Positions 1-7,958 of a DNA stretch of 64,000 nt are shown in pieces. Under the pieces are notes generated by a model. The model ran no database searches and was not told the origin of the DNA. It saw only the letters and a program-made list of their open reading frames with translations. A program made the position numbers and the translations under genes. Position 1 is the stretch's first letter; every line of letters begins with the position of its first letter. The DNA is from Bacteroides sp. CAG:770 (GTDB taxonomy: Bacteria > Bacteroidota > Bacteroidia > Bacteroidales > UBA932). The DNA lies in NCBI GenBank assembly GCA_000435075.1, contig FR890611.1, positions 1 through 64,000 on the forward strand, in the 5' to 3' direction.

Positions 1-275
1 CTAAATCAGGAAAATACAACTTGTCCGTAAAACTGCCCTGTTTTCCGGACAAAATCGATTATCTTGGTCAAGTACACGTCATGATTATGCTCGGCTGTAG
101 TGAATCAGGTGACTTTATGGCCTGCCAGGATATATGTGTAAAGCATATTGACAAGGTTGGCGAGATAAATGGCGAGATAAAATCATTGGGTTCGGCAAGG
201 CTCTGTCTGAGGTGTGAACTCCCACGTCCGCACACGAAATTCCGGGTATCTGCCTTGCGGGACGAATTCCGGCGG

Positions 276-432
276 CGGGACGATGCCACGGCCTTCTCCG
301 TAACACATTGATAATCAAGCATTGTTTATTTTAAGCGTGGATTTTCGATGATTTTTTTTGCACTAATCTACACGGAATTTGATAACTATCAATAAATCAA
401 TCTATTGGAAAAATTGATGTGGCATCGTCCCG
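276..432. repeat. 14-bp perfect inverted repeat pair
   Basis: The arm CGGGACGATGCCAC at 276-289 is the exact reverse complement of 419-432. The enclosed 129 bases are AT-rich and hold no gene. The arms could be the ends of a very small decayed element, or a long-range hairpin. No flanking target duplication was recognised. Confidence 0.5.
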
Positions 433-440
433 ACAACAGG

Positions 441-505
441 CGTAATTCCGGAGACGCTTGCGGATAACAATAGTCCGGCAAACACCTAATCGCGGAGACG
501 CTTAC
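441..505 (+). repeat. Dispersed repeat family, two copies
   Basis: Two copies of a degenerate motif (CCGGAGACGCTTGC at 448-461 and CGCGGAGACGCTTAC at 491-505) lie 30 bases apart. Further copies lie at 43956-43971, 44021-44034, 44065-44088 (more diverged) and 44298-44311. Read in one frame, several give a similar peptide pattern (GVIPETLA, GVIPDTFA, VTPET, IAETL), so they may derive from coding DNA, but no intact gene is present. Confidence 0.5.
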
Positions 506-561
506 AACAAAAGTACGGACCTGCGGAAAACTTGGTTTCCCCTTGCGTCCCTGGGATTCGT

Positions 562-640
562 TTTCCCGCTCCGATGTTTAACAAATGTTTAACAAGAAAT
601 AAAAAATCGGCCTTTCCATGATTCAGTTGGATTCGATTCC
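562..640. repeat. Left attachment-like repeat of the tRNA-Arg island
   Basis: Bases 562-614 are identical over 53 bp to 4451-4503, next to the intact tRNA-Arg gene. The repeat contains an 11-bp unit, ATGTTTAACAA, twice in tandem, which resembles paired integrase-binding sites. After it, bases 620-640 resemble the 3' end of the tRNA-Arg gene (4531-4549) with a few differences, while the hairpin present in the right copy is missing. This is what a decayed attL produced by integration into a tRNA 3' end would look like. Confidence 0.65.
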
Positions 641-655
641 TGTCGGTGTCGCTGC

Positions 656-1144
656 CGCGGCGGGAAAATCATCCCCTACAACCCGGAGACCGGCCATCGC
701 ATCAAGGATGACCATTTTCCGCCGGTAATGTGGGTGCACACCAACCTCAAGGCTGCGCACCTGCTTCCTCCGGAATGGAGACTCTCCCAATGCCTGTTCG
801 GCGAGCACCTGCTCAATGATAAGGATAAGGTCAATGCCAATGTAGCATTGGTGGAGTCGGAGAAGACCGCAGTCATCTGTTCCCTCCTTCTCCCCGAATA
901 CATCTGGTTGGCCACCGGTGGCAAAAGTCAGTTCAATGACAGGCTGATGGTCCTGAAAGGCCGTAAAGTGACAGCCTTCCCGGACATTGACGGCTACGAC
1001 GAATGGAGGAAGAAGGCGAAGAACTACCCGATGCTTGACATCACCATATCCGACATCCTTGAACGCAATTCCACACCCGAGCAACGTGAGCGCCATGTGG
1101 ACATCGCAGACGTGCTTCTGGAGGAAATGTTGAAGCGGAAATGA
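656..1144 (+). pseudogene. 5'-truncated DUF6371-family gene remnant
   Basis: The frame is open from about 656 and encodes a segment starting GGKIIPYNPETGHRIKD, followed by a conserved-looking body with the motifs FGEHLL, ALVESEKTAV and WLATGGKSQ. I recognise this as the C-terminal, Toprim-like half of DUF6371 proteins, which are carried on Bacteroidales mobile elements and are usually several hundred residues long. Only about 160 residues remain. The homology begins directly after the tRNA-like scar at 620-640, so the 5' half was probably lost when the island formed or rearranged. The first ATG at 728 lies inside the conserved region and is unlikely to be a native start. Whether a product is made is unknown. 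The family call is from memory of the sequence pattern. Confidence 0.6.
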
Positions 1145-1521
1145 CGTGATATGGAAATGTCTTAGTCAAAAACGGTGTTGAAAAACTCAAACATCTCAAG
1201 TAAAAGAGATGACGTCATTAACTAAACTAACGGATACAAGATACTGATGATAATGTGCTTACTACACAATGTCATCAGTATCTTCATTATCATCACAATA
1301 CTCGGCAGTCGAGTTGTGGAGTGAGGAGATCTTTTTGGGCAATATGATTGCATGAAGTTGCAGATATTACCGGACTAATTTTACGGAAAGTGTTGAAAAA
1401 TCGTTATTTTTGTAAGAGTACGTGGATAACTCAATTTAATTACACAACTATGAGTTTGTGTTATGCGTTAAAGTGAAAAAGTGTTCCACTGCGTAAAGAA
1501 TACAAAATATAATATTTATAT
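1145..1521. other. Intergenic stretch with hairpin and a promoter-like site
   Basis: No gene is seen. An 11-bp perfect inverted repeat (1240-1250 with 1272-1282) could form a hairpin between the DUF6371 remnant and the next frame, but it lacks a T-run. TATTTTTG at 1405-1412 fits the Bacteroidota -7 element TAnnTTTG, but no TTG stands at the expected distance upstream. If used, it would give a leader of about 100 bases before 1522. Confidence 0.4.
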
Positions 1522-1770
1522 ATGCCAACACTTACCTGGATTGGAAAGGACAAGGTTGTGACACATCATAAGGATGTGCCATATCGTGTGCTTACTCACA
1601 AATATGGTTTCAATAGAGATAATAGTGATAGTAAACTCAAGATTGAGTTAGGCAGTTATTGGCAGAATAAAGCAGGAGATCGGTATAGATACTATATGGT
1701 ATTTGACAAACAAGAAGTCGAGGGGGCATTAACCAAAGATAAGTTTCTTGAGCGTTTGAAAAGTCTATAA
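1522..1770 (+). pseudogene. Remnant of a type III-like DNA methyltransferase gene (N terminus joined to another segment)
   Basis: The 82-residue frame opens with MPTLTWIGKDKVV, then HHKDVPYRVLTHKYGF. I recognise this as the N terminus of Bacteroidota type III (Mod-like) site-specific DNA methyltransferases. In intact proteins an acidic linker, the IIHGDNLEAL segment and the DPPY catalytic motif follow, and none of these is here. Instead the frame passes into a basic and aromatic segment (ELGSYWQNKAGDRYRYYMVF) that ends the protein and may be the C terminus of the same family. The simplest reading is one internal deletion that kept both ends in frame. No methyltransferase activity can be expected. 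The C-terminal assignment is an inference. Confidence 0.5.
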
Positions 1771-1822
1771 GAAGATGCCTGCTGCGCGGCGGTTTGCACA
1801 AGACATAATTAATGGTAGAGAT

Positions 1823-2932
1823 ATGGAGGAGAAAAATGATAAACCGACAATAATTACTAGAGACGGGGCGTTTTGCTATGATTCTGTCGTTGAATTGTCG
1901 AAAAAAACAATTGATGACCTGGACCATATATCTAAGAAAGGACAAGAGTTGTCAGCAATTGATTCTGTTTTAGATAAATATAGTAATATTCCGAGTTTTG
2001 TTTTACCTTATTATCATGCCAGGTGTAATTACTCTTTGAATAGAATAAATGCCGCCGTATCATGTGTTGATGAGGCGGTAAGCAAGCTTGTGAAGGAAAG
2101 GCCTGCAACTGAAAACGAACTGCAAATGTGTTTGTGGGGGCTAGCCGGGGAGATATACGCAAATGCGGATCGCTATGCGGATTCTGCAAATGCGTATAGT
2201 AGGTACCTCGCTATGCATTTTAACATTAAACCTGAAAAAAATTGTAATAAACTATTGTCATTCAGGCCTATAAGCAAATATTCGTTGATGGATATCATTA
2301 ACAAGGAAATTACTGTCAGTCATCCGAAAGTGATGAATGATCCGTTCGATGCCATTTACCTTCAATGGTTAGATTACTATAGTCAAAATAATGACAAGGA
2401 AAGAAAGCATATTAAGCCTATGCTGGAAGCGATGGGAAATGTTCGAATACGTTGTTTCGTGAATAATCAACCTGACGCGACCGATTCGGAGCCTGTATCT
2501 AATATCTTGATGTGGTCGCATTATGCAGATAGCCATCGCGGAATGTGTTTGGAGTATCAATTCTCTGATAAATTCATGAATCAGACGAATGATGATTCAG
2601 TTCTTCGTTTTCGCAAGGTGAATTACGGACCTGATGCTTTGTCAATTAAAAGTGAACAGATGACGACTGATATAGGCCTTCTTTGGAAATGCAGTGCTTG
2701 GGAGTATGAAAACGAAGTGCGATTAATATCATTTGCTCCTGAGCGCAAAGAGGATTTTATTCCCATTAAACTTGATGATGGATCCTGTATTTTACGAGTA
2801 TTTTTCGGAATGAATTGCCCTAAGCGGGATATCGAAACGGTTAGAAGTATTCTCTCTGATGAAAGAATCGAATTTTACCAGATGGAGAAAGACTGGGATA
2901 ATATTTATCATCTGAATTATCGGAAAATATAG
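1823..2932 (+). CDS. TPR-like plus DUF2971 domain protein
   Basis: This 369-residue soluble protein has a helical, TPR-like N-terminal part (about residues 1-140: NYSLNRINAAVSCVDEA, then YADSANAYSRYLA) and a DUF2971 domain (about 145-360) with LSFRPISKYSLMDI, NDPFDAIYLQW, MWSHYADSHRGMCLEY and AWEYENEVRLI. DUF2971 proteins have no settled biochemical role. They are common in accessory regions and often lie near defence genes. An upstream in-frame ATG at 1775 would add 16 residues. I prefer 1823 because the extra residues look like unrelated sequence that starts right after the remnant's stop. The gene looks AT-richer than the chromosomal genes to its right, which suggests transfer. It ends 32 bases before the AlbA_2 gene, so the two may be cotranscribed. 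Confidence 0.65.
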   Translation: MEEKNDKPTIITRDGAFCYDSVVELSKKTIDDLDHISKKGQELSAIDSVLDKYSNIPSFVLPYYHARCNYSLNRINAAVSCVDEAVSKLVKERPATENELQMCLWGLAGEIYANADRYADSANAYSRYLAMHFNIKPEKNCNKLLSFRPISKYSLMDIINKEITVSHPKVMNDPFDAIYLQWLDYYSQNNDKERKHIKPMLEAMGNVRIRCFVNNQPDATDSEPVSNILMWSHYADSHRGMCLEYQFSDKFMNQTNDDSVLRFRKVNYGPDALSIKSEQMTTDIGLLWKCSAWEYENEVRLISFAPERKEDFIPIKLDDGSCILRVFFGMNCPKRDIETVRSILSDERIEFYQMEKDWDNIYHLNYRKI

Positions 2933-2964
2933 TTGGGTTTATAAATTTGTTGAAAACTAGAATC

Positions 2965-4470
2965 ATGGATATACATAAACTTCTATCTGGTGGTGAGCGT
3001 GTAACGCTCGAATGCAAGAAGGCGTCAAAGGGATTACCGGATTCTCTTTGGGAGACCTATTCGGCTTTCGCCAACACATACGGCGGAACAATACTGCTGG
3101 GTGTGGTGGAGCATATGGACGAGCCGGATAAATCCAAACGGTTTGAAATAATCGGAGTTGACGATGCCGATAAGATTCGTAAGAACTTGTGGGATATTGT
3201 CAATAACAAGGAGAAGGTTAATGTAAACCTCTTGAAAGATGACGATGTTCAAACCATAGATGTCGAAGGCAAAGCAATTGTTGCTATTAACGTGCCTCGT
3301 GCAGATTATACCATACGTCCAATCTACATCAATGGCAACCTGTCGAAAGGGACCTTTAAGCGTAATCATGAAGGCGACTATCATTGTTCAGAGCAAGAAT
3401 TGAAGATGATGCTCCGCGACGCTAATGAAGCCGGCAACGACCGAATGATTTTGGAGTATTATACAATGGATGATATTGACATTCCAACCCTGGAGCGATA
3501 TCGTATCATGTTCAAGACAAATAATCCAGACCATGTTTGGAATGGGCTTGACAATAAGGAATTCCTAAAGCAACTTGGTGGTTATGCCATCAACCGCAAG
3601 GATGGGGCGGAAGCATTGACGATGGCAGGTCTGTTGATGTTCGGTAAAGGCCTACCTATTCGGGAAAGGTTTGATAACTTGCGTATGGACTATATTGATA
3701 AGTCTCATTTGATTGGTGACCAGCGATATAGCGATCGTCTTACGTATGATGGAACATGGGAAAACAACCTTTTCAACTTTATAAGGACCGTACTGCCGAA
3801 ACTGACAAGTGACTTGCCGCGCCCGTTCAATATGGAAGGTGTTGTTAGAAATGACGACACACCGCAGCATAAGGCGGTACGCGAGGCGGTGACAAACATG
3901 ATAATACATGCTGATTTCATGGTGAACGGACTTCTACGAATTGAAAAGTATGATGATCGCATCGTTCTTACCAATCCTGGTTTATTGAAATTGCCGTTAG
4001 AGCAGATTTATCATGGTGGAGAGTCAAAAGCCAGGAACCAACGAATGCAGAATATGTTCCGAATGATTGGCTATGGTGAGAACCTTGGTTCTGGCTTTCC
4101 GCTCATTCTCAATGCTTGGAATGAAAAACACTGGCTCAAGCCAGAACTTCAGGAACAACCGGAACTGATGCAAGTGAAATTAACCCTACATGTTCAACCT
4201 GACCCAATAAGTGGACCAGTAAATGGACCAGTAAATGGACCAATAAACTTGACCGATAGGCAGGGGCTGATTTTGCAAATGTTTGCTGAGGACAAAAGCC
4301 TGAGTATTGGAAAGCTTTGTGAAAAGACTGGTCTTTCCGCTACCACGGCTAAACGTGAGATTGCATTCCTCAAAAAGTCTGGTTATCTGGAACGTATCGG
4401 GAGTTTTAAAACTGGATATTGGAAAGTAGATTCGCGCTTCACGCGCTCCGTTTCCCGCTCCGATGTTTAA
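2965..4470 (+). CDS. AlbA_2 (Schlafen-type) / HATPase_c_4 / winged-helix protein
   Basis: The 501-residue protein has an N-terminal AlbA_2 putative DNA-binding domain (about 10-130: ERVTLECKKASKGLPDSLWE, then NTYGGTILLGV), a RecG-like C-terminal ATPase-fold domain (about 300-385: AVREAVTNMIIHADF, GYGENLGSGFPLIL) and a winged helix (about 430-490: LTDRQGLILQMF, GLSATTAKREIAFLKKSGYL). Such proteins are numerous in Bacteroidota and are treated as transcriptional regulators or RecG-like proteins of unknown target. A threefold GPVN/GPIN linker (4213-4245) joins the ATPase part to the winged helix. ATG at 2965 is preferred over TTG codons at 2947 and 2950. The last codons and the stop lie inside the 53-bp direct repeat, so the native C terminus may have been altered at the island junction. 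Confidence 0.75.
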   Translation: MDIHKLLSGGERVTLECKKASKGLPDSLWETYSAFANTYGGTILLGVVEHMDEPDKSKRFEIIGVDDADKIRKNLWDIVNNKEKVNVNLLKDDDVQTIDVEGKAIVAINVPRADYTIRPIYINGNLSKGTFKRNHEGDYHCSEQELKMMLRDANEAGNDRMILEYYTMDDIDIPTLERYRIMFKTNNPDHVWNGLDNKEFLKQLGGYAINRKDGAEALTMAGLLMFGKGLPIRERFDNLRMDYIDKSHLIGDQRYSDRLTYDGTWENNLFNFIRTVLPKLTSDLPRPFNMEGVVRNDDTPQHKAVREAVTNMIIHADFMVNGLLRIEKYDDRIVLTNPGLLKLPLEQIYHGGESKARNQRMQNMFRMIGYGENLGSGFPLILNAWNEKHWLKPELQEQPELMQVKLTLHVQPDPISGPVNGPVNGPINLTDRQGLILQMFAEDKSLSIGKLCEKTGLSATTAKREIAFLKKSGYLERIGSFKTGYWKVDSRFTRSVSRSDV

Positions 4471-4552
4471 CAAATGTTTAACAAGAAATAAAAAATCGGC
4501 CTTGTAGATATCTACAAGGCCGATTTTCGTGATTCGGTTGGGATTCGAACCC
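4451..4552. repeat. Right attachment-like repeat including tRNA-Arg 3' end
   Basis: This is the second copy of the 53-bp direct repeat (4451-4503), followed by the tRNA terminator hairpin and the 3' end of the intact tRNA-Arg gene. With 562-640 it brackets about 3.9 kb. Its intact tRNA makes it the attR/attB-like side of an island integrated at this tRNA. Confidence 0.65.
4492..4527 (-). terminator. Terminator of tRNA-Arg
   Basis: A perfect 36-base palindrome (18-bp arms) lies directly downstream of the tRNA. On the minus strand it is followed by TTTTTATTTC, a standard intrinsic terminator. It also stands just after the AlbA_2 gene and could act in both directions. The left copy of the direct repeat lacks the distal half of this hairpin. 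Confidence 0.85.
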
Positions 4553-4603
4553 AAGACCCACAGCTTAGAAGGCTGTTGCTCTATCCAGCTGAGCTACCGA
4601 ACC
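4530..4603 (-). tRNA. tRNA-Arg (anticodon TCT)
   Basis: Read on the minus strand, the sequence folds into a cloverleaf. The acceptor stem is GGTTCGG paired with CCGAATC (one G-U), the D arm contains AGCTCAGCTGGATAGAGCA, the anticodon loop is CTTCTAA on a five-pair stem, and the T arm is TTGGG/CCCAA around TTCGAAT. The discriminator base is A at 4530. CCA is not encoded. The anticodon TCT reads AGA/AGG arginine codons. It is preceded by a perfect-spacing promoter and followed by a strong terminator, so it should be active in spite of the island next to its 3' end. Confidence 0.93.
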
Positions 4604-4651
4604 ATCCTGATGTTTCATCACTGGAGTTGCCTCTTCGTGAAGAACGGACTG

Positions 4652-4681
4652 CAAATATAGGTATTTTTTGTTTAATGGCAA
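4652..4681 (-). promoter_or_regulatory. Promoter of tRNA-Arg
   Basis: On the minus strand TTG (4681-4679), exactly 19 bases and TATATTTG (4659-4652) match the Bacteroidota housekeeping promoter. Transcription would start near 4645, about 40 bases before the mature tRNA 5' end. Confidence 0.8.
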
Positions 4682-4966
4682 TATTTTTTTGACGAAAGTT
4701 TCGAGATTTTATTGTCGCTGCCAGGTCGCGCTGACAGGAAAAACCCTGCAAAGCATCCACTTTTATAGATTTTAATAGAAGAAAATCCCACTTTACCCTG
4801 CAAATCCAAATTTTCTAACTTATTGAAAAACACGCGTATAAAGATTTGTGACCAAATTTTTCGTCCACTTTTCGTCCACTCGTTGCAAAACGTTTTTACT
4901 TAGATGGTAATTTTGCATGAAAAAGTGGAGCAATCCGCACATAATTATTCTATAACCAATAAAGTT
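4682..4966 (+). promoter_or_regulatory. Upstream region of the first susC
   Basis: There is no gene in this gap. A tandem repeat of TCGTCCACT lies at 4861-4880 and might be a regulator site. TAATTTTG at 4908-4915 is a good -7 element, with TTG at 4883-4885, though the spacer is 22 bases rather than 19. It would give a leader of about 45 bases before the ATG at 4967. Confidence 0.45.
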
Positions 4967-7939
4967 ATGCGTAAATTTTTAGTTGTATTGCTTATGTTTG
5001 CTAGCGTGCTAGCCTTCGCTCAGCAACATAGTGTCAATGGAACGGTCAAAGACCAGAACGGACAGCCCGTTGTCGGACTGACTGTATTGGAACAGGGCAC
5101 CAAGAATGGTGTCATCACCGATGTCGATGGCCGCTATGACATCAGAGTATCATCATCAGAATCAGTTCTGGAATTTTCCGCATTGGGCTATTCTACAATA
5201 ACCGAGAAAGTCGGCGGACGAACTAACATTGACGTAGAAGTCAAAGAAACCGCAATTGCCCTCGACGCGGTCGTGGCGATTGGATACGGCTCGGTGAGAA
5301 AGAAAGACCTCACCACGGCGGTTTCGACGGTCAATACTGAAGACATGGCATTGAGACCGGTCACTGACGCATCAGGATTCATCCAGGGAAAAGTTTCCGG
5401 AGTCCAGGTGACACAGACCAGCGGACAGCCGGGAAGCGGTATGGTCATCAGAGTCAGAGGTGCATCATCCATCTCATCTACCAATGACCCTCTCTATGTC
5501 GTCGACGGAGTGCCTGTCGGAACAGGAAACTATGCGATCTCATATCTCTCACCTAACGATATCGAGTCAATGCAGATCCTGAAAGACGCCTCATCAGCAG
5601 CGATTTACGGATCACGTGCAGCCAACGGCGTCGTGCTCATCACTACCAAGCAGGGCAGCAAGGGCAAAGGACCTAAGATCAATTTCAGCGCATATGTCGG
5701 ACTCTCAAATGTGACTAAGACATACGATGTGCTCAATGTCGACCAGTACCGCGAACTCCAAAAGGAAATCGGCGTTGCCAATGTCCCTGAAGGACTCAAG
5801 GACGAAACCGACTGGTTTGACGAGACTTACCGCACAGGAATTACACAGAACTACCAGGTCTCAGTATCGAATGCCAATGACAAGACCCGTTACTACATGA
5901 GCCTCGGCTACAGCAACGAACAGGGTATCCTGAAAGTCGCATATAACAAGAGGTACAATGCCAAGGTCAATCTCGAATCAGACCTCTTCAAATGGATCAC
6001 CGTCGGAATGGACGTTGCATACTCCAACTACAAGAACAACGGCATCATCTCAGGTACAGGTTCCAACAGAGCCGGTGTTGTGCTTTCGGTAATCAACACC
6101 CCTACATATGCCAAGCCTTGGAGCGAAACAAATCCTGACTGGTACTGGACACAGTTCTACGGAGCTAACCTTACGACTCCTTCAGAGAACCTGGCCAGGA
6201 CAGAAAACAACTTCGACCAGACCGACAGGGCAGTGATGTCAGCATTCGCGCGCATCAACTTTACAAAGCACTTGAACTTCAAGAGCACAGTCAGCATGGA
6301 CCGCCGTTGGGTTCACAGCTACTCTTTCCTCGACCCTATCCATACATCATACGGAAGGACACAGCACGGAGAGGCATCTGATTCCAGAAGCGACGATAGG
6401 AGAATGGTTTATGATAACATATTGAACTACAATAATGTATTCGGAAAGCACTCCCTCGAACTTATGGGCGGTATGTCAGCGACAACTTCAGATTGGCAGC
6501 AGCTATCAGGCTCGAGAAACTATTTCTCACCGGACAACAACAATGCGATTTTCGGCCTGAACGGCGGTAACAAAGGCGGTCTTAGAGGCCAGAGCCAGAG
6601 CTGGAGCGAATGGGCAATCATGTCATACCTCGCCCGTGCAGCCTACAACTTCGACAGCAGATACTACCTCACCGTAGCGTTCAGAGCCGACGGCTCCTCA
6701 AAGCTTGCGCCGGGACACAAATGGGGATATTTCCCGTCAATGTCAGCAGCATGGAGAATTTCAGGCGAAAACTTCATGAAAGATGTAAGATGGCTGAACG
6801 ACCTCAAACTCCGTGTGGGCTGGGGACAGCAGGGTAACCAGGAGGGTCTCAGCGACTATGCATGGCAGCAGATGTACTCGACCAACTACTATGACTGGAC
6901 AGATTCCAAATATGCTGACGCTGTTCCTACACTCGGCGGAAAGTCCAACATCGGAAACAGGGAACTTACATGGGAGACAACCTCACAGTGGGACCTCGGT
7001 TTGGATTTGGCAGTGCTGAACAGCAGACTTACATTCACTTACGATGTCTATCGCAGATATACCAAGAACCTGTTGATTACCGTTCCTATGCCGTCTCCAT
7101 ATTCTGACCTTATCAGAAATGACGGAGAGATGAGTAACTGGGGTATGGAATTCGCGATTTCATCTGTTAACTTCGACAAGAACGACTTCAGGTGGACAAC
7201 CGATTTTAACCTCTCTTTTAACCGCAACAAGGTCGAGAAACTCACCCTTCAGAAAGTGTATAACTACACATCTACATCCGAAGCGCTCAGCGAGCAGGTC
7301 GTAAGAATGACAGAAGGGAAACCTCTTTCATGCTTCTACGGACTCACAGCCAAAGGCGTTGATCCTGAGACCGGTATGATTGTTTACGAGGACTACAACA
7401 AAGACGGCAAGATCAATTCTTCTGACCGTCACTATATCGGCGACGCAAACCCTGACTTCATCTGGGGTATGACAAATACCTTCAGCTATAAGGGATTGAA
7501 CCTCAGCGTTCTCCTCACAAGTTCCATCGGAAACGACATCTATAATGCGTCAAAGATCGAGATGATAGGTATGTACAATGGTTCCAACCAGATTACCGAT
7601 GTGCTCCGCAGATGGCGTGTTCCCGGACAGGTGACAGACATCCCTAAGGCAGGCGAAGTGGATAACCTCAAGGCTTCCACAAGATGGATTGAGAACGGCT
7701 CTTATCTGAAAATCAAGAACATCACTCTCTCCTACGATTTCTCTGGCAAGTTCCTCAAGAAGCTGAATCTCACCAAGATACAGCCGTATATCACACTTGC
7801 CAATATGTTTACATTCACCAAATATTCCGGATATGACCCAGAAATGAGCCAGTACTCAAGCGCTACAAGCATGGGAATCGACTGGGGTACATACCCTAAC
7901 GTCAAGACTGTGACATTCGGTGTCAATGTGGATTTCTGA
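4967..7939 (+). CDS. SusC/RagA-family TonB-dependent transporter
   Basis: This 990-residue outer-membrane protein would import oligosaccharides in an energy-dependent way with TonB-ExbBD, its channel capped by the SusD partner encoded next. It starts with a signal peptide (MRKFLVVLLMFASVLAFAQ). A carboxypeptidase-regulatory-like domain follows (about 20-105: VNGTVKDQNGQPVVGLTV), then the plug (about 110-230: VAIGYGSVRKKDLTTAVS, VSGVQVTQTSGQPG, LYVVDGVPVG, AAIYGSRAANGVVLITTK) and a 22-strand type beta-barrel ending in GVNVDF with a terminal aromatic. It has no STN domain, so it is not of the sigma-signalling type. The start at 4967 is preferred over an upstream ATG at 4904, which would bury the signal peptide. 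It is the first gene of the locus. Confidence 0.93.
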   Translation: MRKFLVVLLMFASVLAFAQQHSVNGTVKDQNGQPVVGLTVLEQGTKNGVITDVDGRYDIRVSSSESVLEFSALGYSTITEKVGGRTNIDVEVKETAIALDAVVAIGYGSVRKKDLTTAVSTVNTEDMALRPVTDASGFIQGKVSGVQVTQTSGQPGSGMVIRVRGASSISSTNDPLYVVDGVPVGTGNYAISYLSPNDIESMQILKDASSAAIYGSRAANGVVLITTKQGSKGKGPKINFSAYVGLSNVTKTYDVLNVDQYRELQKEIGVANVPEGLKDETDWFDETYRTGITQNYQVSVSNANDKTRYYMSLGYSNEQGILKVAYNKRYNAKVNLESDLFKWITVGMDVAYSNYKNNGIISGTGSNRAGVVLSVINTPTYAKPWSETNPDWYWTQFYGANLTTPSENLARTENNFDQTDRAVMSAFARINFTKHLNFKSTVSMDRRWVHSYSFLDPIHTSYGRTQHGEASDSRSDDRRMVYDNILNYNNVFGKHSLELMGGMSATTSDWQQLSGSRNYFSPDNNNAIFGLNGGNKGGLRGQSQSWSEWAIMSYLARAAYNFDSRYYLTVAFRADGSSKLAPGHKWGYFPSMSAAWRISGENFMKDVRWLNDLKLRVGWGQQGNQEGLSDYAWQQMYSTNYYDWTDSKYADAVPTLGGKSNIGNRELTWETTSQWDLGLDLAVLNSRLTFTYDVYRRYTKNLLITVPMPSPYSDLIRNDGEMSNWGMEFAISSVNFDKNDFRWTTDFNLSFNRNKVEKLTLQKVYNYTSTSEALSEQVVRMTEGKPLSCFYGLTAKGVDPETGMIVYEDYNKDGKINSSDRHYIGDANPDFIWGMTNTFSYKGLNLSVLLTSSIGNDIYNASKIEMIGMYNGSNQITDVLRRWRVPGQVTDIPKAGEVDNLKASTRWIENGSYLKIKNITLSYDFSGKFLKKLNLTKIQPYITLANMFTFTKYSGYDPEMSQYSSATSMGIDWGTYPNVKTVTFGVNVDF

Positions 7940-7958
7940 TGACTAAGGAGGCATTAAT

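Larger units (their letters stand above)
1..561. other. Non-coding accessory stretch left of the island
   Basis: I see no convincing gene here. The short open frames have no recognisable family and overlap one another on both strands. The stretch holds an imperfect hairpin (arms 21-33 and 40-52), a 14-bp perfect inverted repeat (276-289 against 419-432) and two copies of a degenerate repeat built on CGGAGACGCTT (441-461 and 491-505). It ends at the 53-bp direct repeat. Similar repeat material recurs at 43956-44311, so this is probably decayed mobile or accessory DNA. Confidence 0.55.

Noticed and set aside
21..322. Open frames of 67-96 codons on both strands near the left edge
   Set aside because: They overlap each other, have no family resemblance, no promoter or start signal, and lie in repeat-bearing DNA.
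4213..4245. Threefold GPVN/GPIN repeat in the AlbA_2 protein as a phase-variable tract
   Set aside because: The unit is 12 bases, so copy changes stay in frame. Similar linkers are common in this family.
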